From NCBI GenBank assembly GCA_964559135.1, contig CAZLGG010000035.1, positions 1 through 36,139 on the forward strand: 36,139 nucleotides of DNA, read 5' to 3'. Position 1 is the stretch's first letter; every line of letters begins with the position of its first letter. This document shows, piece after piece, positions 7,130 to 13,584 of the stretch. Below the pieces are notes generated by a model. It worked only from the letters and a program-made list of their open reading frames with translations. It ran no database searches and was not told the origin of the DNA. The position numbers were made by a program, and so were the translations under genes. The stretch is from DRQF01 sp964559135. Lineage in GTDB: Bacteria; Planctomycetota; GCA-002687715; DRQF01.

Positions 7130-8764
7130 TCAGGGCTCGTACCTTTGAATCAACATCACGACGGGCTCCGGGAGGGTCTCCGCTTGGTCGTACATCTTCA
7201 CGAAGGCCTTCGCCGCCGCCCCCTTCCCCTTGCGGAGGGCGTCGACCCAACGGGGCGGCACCGACTGGTAGAGCAGACGCGCGATGATGAGGCAGGGAGC
7301 ATCCGCCGAAGCCAGCTTCGCCCGGTAGTGAACCGTGTCCGAACCTCCAGTGAAATCACCGTCCCCGGCGACACCCACCGGCTTCGTGACCTTGGCATGG
7401 GGGCCTCGAGAACTCCAACCCTGGGGAAGAATCCGATTGTCCTTGGCGAATCGAACCATCGCCAGCGGTGAGGTGGTCGGTTTGCCGTCGGCGCCCACCG
7501 GAACGGCCTCGTACACCTGCACCTTCGACGGGTCATCGATCACGTCGTAGTGGGGAATCGCACCTTCGTTGTCCACTCCGTAGATGCGCCCGTCCTCGGT
7601 GAATCCTCCCGAGAGGAAGACCGTCTCACGTCCCTGCCGCACCTCCACCTGCAAGATGGCGCGACGGGAAGGATAGGCCGTGGGGAACTTGTGACCTGAC
7701 AGGTTGGTGACCTGGAGATCGAACTCCACGTAGCCGTCCCTCGACGCCAAACGACTCATGGTCAACCTGGCGGTGCGATACTGCAAGAGCGCACGGGAGG
7801 CCGTCGCGGAGGCTTGGAGAGAATCGAGAGGAGCCGTGACCTTCAAGTCGTCGGCATTTCCGCGAATCACGTCCAGCATGAACGCGTTCGGACCCACGAA
7901 AACGTGTCCCCGCAAACCGGGCCGAACGCGAATATTGAAGTCGAATCCACCGGGATTGTGGGCCAAACGCGAAGCCCCGACCTCCGGCATGTGACATTCC
8001 TGGCAGCTTTTCTGACCCTTCGATGATTCGTCGAGGCCCCCGAAGGTGCTGTTCCGCCACTCGAGATAGGGCGTCTGCTCGTGAAAGACGGGTTGATCCT
8101 CGCCGGCCTGAGTGGAGAGAGTGTGGCAGGCCCCGCAGAGGCCGCTTCGTCGGATATGCGCCCCCTGCTCGGGAGTGAAGGCCGAATGCATCCGCATGGG
8201 CCCCGTCGTCGGCTTCGGGAACGGACCAAAGATCCTCCGACCGACCCGGATGTCCAAACGGCCGTCGAAGCTCTCCTCACGGCCCAGGTTGTCCGGACGG
8301 GTTTGGTGACAGACGGTGCACGAGACGCCGTCCTCCGCGAGAGGATCGCCATGGGCGGCGGACATCGTGAGTCGCTCACCCTGCCCCGCCAGCCGCAAAC
8401 TGTGGTGGGCCATGGGCGCATGGCATCTGAGACAGGTGTCTTCGATCGCCTCTTTCTTCTCGGGATAGAGTTCGGTCTCTCGCTCCACCTGAGCCCTGTA
8501 ATAGGGGTCCCGGAAGGCCTGAGCCATCATGGAACCCTTCCAAAGGCCGTGGGGCGAGACGTCGCGCCCCAAGGCGTTGCGGAGAGCCAAAGCGTTGTCG
8601 GACGCGGAATGGCAGAGCGCGCAGCCGTCTCCTGTGGCGAACACGGCGTTGTGCCCGGCGGGCCGGAAGCTCCCCCGGCCCCAGGTGGGTCCGTCGGGGA
8701 GCTGGCCCCAGGTGAGTGTGGAGAACGCAAGCAGGACGAGTGAGATCTGGAAAGGGCGATTCAT
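7130..8764 (-). CDS. Pentahaem cytochrome c family protein
   Basis: A 544-residue exported multihaem c-type cytochrome. A signal peptide (about 1-20, ending LTWGQ) is followed by five CxxCH haem sites at residues 48-52 (CALCH), 111-115 (CLRCH), 149-153 (CTVCH), 210-214 (CGACH) and 254-258 (CQECH). The last half (about 300-544) is a haem-free beta-rich domain with LSGHKFPTAYPSRRA, a motif seen in many cytochrome c554-like and related multihaem proteins. It should act in periplasmic electron transfer; the partner and any catalytic activity are unknown. ATG 8764 is chosen because the signal peptide follows it directly; the open frame continues upstream but is a shadow of the membrane-protein gene. 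It lies 167 bp downstream of that gene on the same strand. Confidence 0.88.
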   Translation of the reverse strand: MNRPFQISLVLLAFSTLTWGQLPDGPTWGRGSFRPAGHNAVFATGDGCALCHSASDNALALRNALGRDVSPHGLWKGSMMAQAFRDPYYRAQVERETELYPEKKEAIEDTCLRCHAPMAHHSLRLAGQGERLTMSAAHGDPLAEDGVSCTVCHQTRPDNLGREESFDGRLDIRVGRRIFGPFPKPTTGPMRMHSAFTPEQGAHIRRSGLCGACHTLSTQAGEDQPVFHEQTPYLEWRNSTFGGLDESSKGQKSCQECHMPEVGASRLAHNPGGFDFNIRVRPGLRGHVFVGPNAFMLDVIRGNADDLKVTAPLDSLQASATASRALLQYRTARLTMSRLASRDGYVEFDLQVTNLSGHKFPTAYPSRRAILQVEVRQGRETVFLSGGFTEDGRIYGVDNEGAIPHYDVIDDPSKVQVYEAVPVGADGKPTTSPLAMVRFAKDNRILPQGWSSRGPHAKVTKPVGVAGDGDFTGGSDTVHYRAKLASADAPCLIIARLLYQSVPPRWVDALRKGKGAAAKAFVKMYDQAETLPEPVVMLIQRYEP

Positions 8765-8883
8765 GAAGGGGTTCCCCGTAGTGGTTGAAGGCCCATTCTC
8801 AGCGCGCAAGGACTCCGGTTCAAACCGTTCACCTGCGGCCGAGCGTCGCAGTGATGTTCGCACGGAGAGAGGTGCCCGGCGAT

Positions 8884-8925
8884 GAGACGCCGCATCCCGA
8901 TCCGTCGCCTTCCGGCCGCGGTCTC
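8884..8925 (-). terminator. Structured hairpin after the YceI/membrane-protein unit
   Basis: GAGA plus CCGC (8884-8893, 2-nt bulge) pair with GCGG plus TCTC (8918-8925). Inside is a short GCC/GGC stem whose minus-strand loop is GGAA, the same small hairpin as at 7091-7100. It begins 6 nt after the stop of the membrane protein in the minus direction. No T-run follows. It may end the yceI operon before the cytochrome gene. Confidence 0.4.
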
Positions 8926-8931
8926 GAAGCC

Positions 8932-9897
8932 TCAGGCGGCAAACGCCCCCAGGGTGGCGATCCAGCAGAGAAACACCCCCGCGGCGCCCCATCCCAGGCG
9001 TTTCCATCTGCCCCCGGATCGGCCGCCCAGCCAAAGGGCCACCGGAGCCCCGAGTGGGAATGCGAGAGCCGGCACGGGCAGATCCGAAAGAAACGAAAAT
9101 GCGTAGAGGTAGGCCAACGCCGTCACCCAGGCGTGGACGGCCGCGATCCCTCTCGCCGACGCCCGAAGACGGCCTTGCCACGCACCGACGAACAATCCGC
9201 CCAAAACCGCGGCCCAAGCGGACATGAGTTTCCCGATGAGCGCGCTGCCGGCAGCCCCCAGGAGCAGCCCCGTGATCGCCGCGCACCCCGAGAGCCCCAA
9301 CAGGTAGCCGGTTCCCCGCGCTCCACGGGCCTGCACGCCCAGGTGCAGCCGGTGCAGGAGAAACAGCCCGAACAACACCCACAGTCGGTGCGGACCTTCG
9401 AGCGACGGCCAGCGAGCGCCCGCGACGGGCGCCGCCATCGACCCGATCAACCCCGCGGCCACACCGCCCTCCAGAAACCAGCCGATCCAGGCGTAGCGGA
9501 GACGAGCCACCGACACCCCAAGCACCGGGGTGACGATCAAAAGCAACGGCGACCACCATGCCAGCCAATCGTCGGGCGGCCAGACGAAGCTCTCGTCCAA
9601 CCGAGGATCGGGGACATCCGGCCACTGGGAACGAAACGCAACGGCAAAGACGACGCCGGCTCCCAAGAGAAAGGGAAAGACGGCGCTGAGGATCGACGCG
9701 GCTCTCGACGCCCGTGCTTCTCCAGGGGATTCGCTGACGAAATCCTCCTCGGAGCGAGGACGAACCGGGAGCAGGCTCCGAAGCATCCCGAAGGCGAGAA
9801 GGGCGGGGACGAGAAATGCGAAGACGACTTCCTGAACCGTGGTTCCGGCGACCGCGTCGCGCACCGCGGATTTCAAGGCATCCAGGACATCGGGCAT
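8932..9897 (-). CDS. Polytopic membrane protein of unknown function
   Basis: A 321-residue integral membrane protein that I cannot assign to a family. It shows roughly nine or ten hydrophobic segments. The first (about 23-43) is followed by a charged cytosolic loop rich in Arg, Glu and Ser (45-65); an acidic, Trp-rich extramembrane stretch lies at about 90-110. The second half alternates Gly/Ala/Leu-rich helices with short loops and ends in a helix without a tail. No transporter or enzyme motif is visible. It starts 9 bp after the stop of the YceI gene, so the two are co-transcribed. Since some YceI proteins bind isoprenoid lipids or quinones, a membrane-lipid or respiratory role is possible, but that is context only. 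Confidence 0.75.
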   Translation of the reverse strand: MPDVLDALKSAVRDAVAGTTVQEVVFAFLVPALLAFGMLRSLLPVRPRSEEDFVSESPGEARASRAASILSAVFPFLLGAGVVFAVAFRSQWPDVPDPRLDESFVWPPDDWLAWWSPLLLIVTPVLGVSVARLRYAWIGWFLEGGVAAGLIGSMAAPVAGARWPSLEGPHRLWVLFGLFLLHRLHLGVQARGARGTGYLLGLSGCAAITGLLLGAAGSALIGKLMSAWAAVLGGLFVGAWQGRLRASARGIAAVHAWVTALAYLYAFSFLSDLPVPALAFPLGAPVALWLGGRSGGRWKRLGWGAAGVFLCWIATLGAFAA

Positions 9898-9906
9898 GAG
9901 GGGGAC

Positions 9907-10521
9907 CTACTTCTTCTTGACGCCTTCGACGCCGACGATGAATCGCATTTCGTGTCCCAGCATCTGATCGGGATAGGTCTTGATACCGAAGTCGGCGCGG
10001 TTGATCGAGAAACGCACATCGAATCCGATCCGCTCTCCCATGCGCGTGCGCCCCTCCCCCACTTTCTCGACCGAAGCCTTCACAGTGTGCGTCACGCCGT
10101 GGAGCGTCAGTTCACCGATGACCTCATACATCCCCTTCGAGGTCTTCTTGATCGTCGTCGAAGAGAACTTGATGTCGGGATAGCGAGCCACATTCAAGAA
10201 ATCAGGTCCGCGGACATGCTTGTCCCTTCCGGCATCGTGGGTATCGACACTCGCGGCGTCGGTCACGAAGGAGACCTTCGACCCCTCGACATCCTCATCG
10301 CTCCATTCGACGGTCCCCGTCGACTTCGTGAACGTGCCGTAGAATCGAGAAACTCCCATGTGCCCCAAACTGAAAACCACCGTCGTGTGCAAAGGATCGA
10401 TGTCATAGGCCGCTGGGCGCACGGCTGGGGCGGGGGGGGCCCCGAAATCCCTCGGAACCGTTCGACTTGCTCCGGACCATGCCAGTCCCGCGACGACGAG
10501 CAGGGGGATGAGTTTCACCAT
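9907..10521 (-). CDS. YceI family protein
   Basis: A 204-residue secreted lipocalin-like protein. A signal peptide (MVKLIPLLVVAGLAW, ending near SGA) and a short Pro/Ala linker precede the YceI domain (38-204), which begins AYDIDPLHTTVVFSLGHMG and ends with a hydrophobic strand and KKK. Other family hallmarks: FYGTFTKSTGTVEW, the HVRGPDFLNVARYPDIKF segment and GELTLHGVTHTV. YceI proteins form a beta-barrel that binds long polyisoprenoid chains in the periplasm. The ATG at 10521 has AAGGAG 7 nt upstream. It is the first gene of a unit with the membrane protein at 8932 and is divergent from the large secreted protein. Confidence 0.93.
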   Translation of the reverse strand: MVKLIPLLVVAGLAWSGASRTVPRDFGAPPAPAVRPAAYDIDPLHTTVVFSLGHMGVSRFYGTFTKSTGTVEWSDEDVEGSKVSFVTDAASVDTHDAGRDKHVRGPDFLNVARYPDIKFSSTTIKKTSKGMYEVIGELTLHGVTHTVKASVEKVGEGRTRMGERIGFDVRFSINRADFGIKTYPDQMLGHEMRFIVGVEGVKKK

Positions 10522-10558
10522 TTCGGATCTCCTTGCGTAGAGTCATCCTGTCGAGGCC

Positions 10559-10583
10559 GGGAGGAACGGATGCCGCTCCTCCC
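10559..10583 (-). promoter_or_regulatory. Leader hairpin in the yceI 5' untranslated region
   Basis: GGGAGGA (10559-10565) pairs perfectly with TCCTCCC (10577-10583). An inner CGG/CCG stem (67-69 with 73-75 of the same block) closes a 3-nt loop. On the yceI transcript the hairpin lies about 40 nt before the start codon and just after a -10-like TATGAA. It would sit at or near the 5' end of the mRNA, where it could stabilise the message or control translation. Confidence 0.4.
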
Positions 10584-10587
10584 CCTT

Positions 10588-10593
10588 TCATAC
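10588..10593 (-). promoter_or_regulatory. -10-like box for yceI
   Basis: Read on the minus strand, TATGAA precedes the yceI leader hairpin and lies about 67 nt before the start codon. No convincing -35 box is seen 16-18 bp upstream. The 249-bp space to the divergent secreted-protein gene is long enough for two promoters. Confidence 0.3.
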
Positions 10594-10698
10594 TCATGCA
10601 ACCGCGCCGATCCTTCGTTCAATCCACGATTTCCGACGAATCCTTCGGAGGAGGACAACCGCAGAAGGGTCTTTCGCCCCATCAAATCGGTGGGTCCT

Positions 10699-10727
10699 TC
10701 GTTTCGCCCCCTTCACCCGGTTATGAT
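10699..10727 (+). promoter_or_regulatory. Putative sigma70-like promoter for the large secreted protein
   Basis: TATGAT (10722-10727) with TCGTTT 17 bp upstream (10699-10704). This repeats the arrangement found at 1499-1527, and both have CCCGG immediately before TATGAT. The -10 box ends 43 nt before the chosen GTG start. Confidence 0.35.
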
Positions 10728-10770
10728 TCCCCTCGACGAAACGGCGTTCCCATTCGAGGGTCGAGAGACA

Positions 10771-12834
10771 GTGAAACGACATTCTTCGATCTTGTTCCTG
10801 GTCCTAGTCCTCGCGGGCTTCGCGACCGCGCAGTCGACCGTCACCTTGCCGGCCGGCTTCGACGCGGTCGACGGCAACGCTCTGACCAGTTTTCCCCAGG
10901 ACACGACGGCCGATCAGCGGTGGCAGTGGCACTATGACTCCGCACAGTTCACGGGAATCACGGGCCCGATCCTGATCACGGGGATTCAGGTGCGAGCATT
11001 CGCTCCGGGCGTACCCGTTGCAGCGTTCAACTTTCCGACCTGGGACGTCACGCTCATCGAAGCCTCGACGGATTATCTGGCCGGATCTCACGACCCGACC
11101 TTCGCCAACAACATCCTCAGCAGCTCCGTGGTTCGGACGGGTCCTTGGGTCGGAGGCCCCGTTTCACCGGTGGGACAGATCACCGCCGACTGGATCGACA
11201 TGGGGATCACCGGCTCTTTTCTCTATGACCCGACCACCGGAAACGACTTCATCATCCAGATCTCGAAGTGCGGCGGCGGAACGGGCTGGGGCGTCCCCAT
11301 GGACGGAGCCAGCGGCCCCCACGGCACCATCGGAGGAAATCGCTACGGACACATCTCCTCGTGTGGAGCGTCCCTGTCCAATTTCAACAACGACGAATTC
11401 GTTCCGATTGTCCGCATCCTCTACACCCAGGTGTCTCCCTCGGGCGACGACCTCTCTCTCGAGTCCATCGACACCCCCCAGTCCAGCGGCAATCCCTGCG
11501 ATGCACTCTCCACGATGGAATCCGTCTCCGTGACGTTCAGGAACGTGGGGAGCAATGTCGTCCCCTCAGGGACGACCATTCCCATCCAGCTCGATGTGGA
11601 CAGCGGCGCCCAAACCGCTTCCGAGTCCGTCGTCCTCGCCTCCGATCTGAATCCCCTCGACACGGTCTCCTTCACGTTCGCCACATCGATCGACCTGGCC
11701 AGTCCGGGTTCCCACGTCGTCGCGGTGACCCTCACGTGGGCGTCCGACCAAAATGCGGCCAACGACCAGCAGATCCAGACCGTCACGAGCGGCGGCGGAA
11801 GCACCATCGCCGCCTTTCCGTGGATCGAAGACTTCGACGGCTTCGGCGCCATCGAAGGCAGCTCCACTCCGCCGGCGAATTGGGAACAGGAGGTCACCGA
11901 CGGTTCGGGGTCGCAAGCCGATTGGGTCTTTCGCTCGAATGTCACGCCGACTCCGGGCACGGGCCCCACGGGGGATTTCGATGCCCCGGGCACCGGTTTT
12001 TACGCCTACGTCGAAGACGAAGGCGACTTCGCCTCGGTCGGTCTCCTCAGCCCGTGCCTGGACCTCACGGGACTCGCGCAGCCGACGTTGGTCTTTCGCC
12101 TCTGGAGCGAGAGCGCATTCGGGCCGGGGTTCCAGGAGAACGAATTCAGTATCGACGTTCTCACCTACCCGGGGGGAATCGTCACGCCGCAGGTCTTCGG
12201 ACCCGTGGGGCACCTGGGCTCGGGTTGGCGCTTCCAGGTCGTCGATCTGAGCGCGTTCGCCGGACAGGTCATTCGTCTGCGCTTCGCGGCGTCTTCCGAC
12301 GGAGGGGGCACGGGGCATGACATCGCATTCGACCACGTGCGCCTGTTCGACCGGGTTCCGGGGTCCGGGCAGGCCCCGCAGTCGGGTCTGGCCACCCTGG
12401 ACATCAGCGGGGCGGAAACCGTCGACGGGTTCCCCGTGTCCTCCGGCGAGAATGGCCCCTATTTCACCGCGGCCGCAGTCGGAGAAACAGTGAACTTCGT
12501 CTTCGGCGGCGAACCGAATCAGTCGATCCTTCTTCTGGCCGGCCCACTTCATCCGGCCCTGACCGGTTTTCAAAACGTGGGGCAGTTCGATATAGGCATG
12601 GGCGTCGACCCGATGACGCTTTTCCCCACGGGAGTCGTCCTGGTCGCGGACGGGACCCTTGCGACCCCCCCCCACTCCTTTTTCCGAACGACATCGAACG
12701 GCACGGCCGTTTTCTCCGCGCCTCTCCCTCCGCTTCCTCCCGGCCCGTGGACGACGTTTCAAGCCGCCCTCTTCACAAGCTTGCCATCGGCCTTGTCCTT
12801 GACGAATGCGGTGGAGATGGACGTCAAGCCGTGA
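10771..12834 (+). CDS. Secreted multidomain protein with CARDB-like and MAM-like domains
   Basis: A 687-residue exported protein of unknown function. Signal peptide (1-20, SILFLVLVLAGFATA|Q); an N-terminal beta-rich region (about 22-222) containing TGWGVPMDGASGP; a CARDB-like segment (about 225-340) with VSVTFRNVGSNVV; a MAM/jelly-roll-like domain (about 348-527) with FPWIEDFDGFG, DLTGLAQPTLVFRLW and RFAASSDGGG...IAFDHVRL; and a final beta module (535-687) ending TNAVEMDVKP. The domains are typical of surface or matrix proteins. I chose GTG 10771 because the signal peptide begins there and GAGGG lies about 10 nt upstream. ATG 10723 would add 16 polar residues in front of the signal and overlaps the putative -10 box. 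The frame stays open for 2 kb further upstream, but that part is antisense to other genes. Confidence 0.82.
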   Translation: MKRHSSILFLVLVLAGFATAQSTVTLPAGFDAVDGNALTSFPQDTTADQRWQWHYDSAQFTGITGPILITGIQVRAFAPGVPVAAFNFPTWDVTLIEASTDYLAGSHDPTFANNILSSSVVRTGPWVGGPVSPVGQITADWIDMGITGSFLYDPTTGNDFIIQISKCGGGTGWGVPMDGASGPHGTIGGNRYGHISSCGASLSNFNNDEFVPIVRILYTQVSPSGDDLSLESIDTPQSSGNPCDALSTMESVSVTFRNVGSNVVPSGTTIPIQLDVDSGAQTASESVVLASDLNPLDTVSFTFATSIDLASPGSHVVAVTLTWASDQNAANDQQIQTVTSGGGSTIAAFPWIEDFDGFGAIEGSSTPPANWEQEVTDGSGSQADWVFRSNVTPTPGTGPTGDFDAPGTGFYAYVEDEGDFASVGLLSPCLDLTGLAQPTLVFRLWSESAFGPGFQENEFSIDVLTYPGGIVTPQVFGPVGHLGSGWRFQVVDLSAFAGQVIRLRFAASSDGGGTGHDIAFDHVRLFDRVPGSGQAPQSGLATLDISGAETVDGFPVSSGENGPYFTAAAVGETVNFVFGGEPNQSILLLAGPLHPALTGFQNVGQFDIGMGVDPMTLFPTGVVLVADGTLATPPHSFFRTTSNGTAVFSAPLPPLPPGPWTTFQAALFTSLPSALSLTNAVEMDVKP

Positions 12835-12925
12835 TTTCGGAGGATTCGGCCCGAGCCTCGCACGTCCTCACGCACGGCCGCCCGTGGAGAGGAGCCTCCC
12901 GGATGCGCTGGGACGCGACTGCGAC

Positions 12926-12931
12926 TACAAT
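12926..12931 (+). promoter_or_regulatory. -10-like TACAAT upstream of the macro-domain gene
   Basis: TACAAT lies 69 bp before the macro-domain start in a 166-bp intergenic space; no clear -35 box accompanies it. A 12-bp perfect palindrome, CGCTGCGCAGCG (12942-12953), follows directly and could be an operator or a small hairpin in the leader. Confidence 0.3.
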
Positions 12932-13000
12932 GATGGAGGAGCGCTGCGCAGCGAGCCTGCGTGCCGCGCTACGACCTCGTCACAGTGGGGAGTGAATGCC

Positions 13001-13552
13001 ATGTCCGTGATTGACACGATTCGCGTCGTCCGTGGCGACATCACCAAGATCCCGGCAGACGCCATCGTCAACGCAGCGAACGAGAGCCTCATGGGCGGAG
13101 GCGGCGTGGATGGAGCGATCCACAAGGCCGCGGGCCCCGAGTTGCTCCAAGAGTGCAAGGAGCTGCGCGGCTGCCCCACGGGGGATGCCAAGGCCACGAA
13201 AGCCTACAGTCTTCCGGCCAAGTTCGTGATCCACACCGTCGGGCCCGTGTGGCACGGAGGCACCAGCGATGAACACCGCCTGCTCGGTCGATGCTACCGC
13301 CGCAGCCTTGAGGAGGCGGCGAAGAAAGGGTGCCGACGGATCGCCTTCCCCGCCATCAGCTGCGGGGCGTACGGTTTTCCTGTGGACCACGCCGCGAGGA
13401 CGGCCGTGCGCGCCGTGACGAACTATCTGTCGGAGAACGATTTCTTCGAGGAGGTGGACCTCGTGTGCTTCGACGAGACGACGGAGCAAGCCGTCCGCCA
13501 GGCGCTCCACGAACGCAGCCGGGAATTGACGGAGGACGACGAAGCGTCCTGA
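13001..13552 (+). CDS. Macro domain protein (ADP-ribose binding, YmdB-like)
   Basis: A 183-residue single macro domain. Ligand-binding signatures are complete: GDIT (12-15), IVNAANESLMGGGGVDGAIH (22-41, with the NAAN asparagine and Gly-rich loop), HTVGPVW (78-84) and the phosphate loop ISCGAYGFP (119-127). This is the YmdB/MacroD-type subclass, whose members hydrolyse O-acetyl-ADP-ribose or remove mono-ADP-ribose from proteins. A 30-residue acidic tail follows the fold. ATG 13001 has GGGGAG 8 nt upstream. The kinase gene starts 32 bp after its stop, so the two are probably co-transcribed; a link between ADP-ribose metabolism and the kinase is suggested only by position. Confidence 0.93.
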   Translation: MSVIDTIRVVRGDITKIPADAIVNAANESLMGGGGVDGAIHKAAGPELLQECKELRGCPTGDAKATKAYSLPAKFVIHTVGPVWHGGTSDEHRLLGRCYRRSLEEAAKKGCRRIAFPAISCGAYGFPVDHAARTAVRAVTNYLSENDFFEEVDLVCFDETTEQAVRQALHERSRELTEDDEAS

Positions 13553-13584
13553 ATCGAACTCGACAGGATGCCGCCGGCTACGCC

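Noticed and set aside
8765..9625. Upstream extension of the pentahaem cytochrome frame
   Set aside because: It overlaps the membrane-protein gene in another frame on the same strand and lacks domains; the signal peptide begins at 8764.
8785..10770. Upstream extension of the large secreted protein frame
   Set aside because: It is antisense to the membrane-protein and YceI genes; the signal peptide at 10771 marks the real start.
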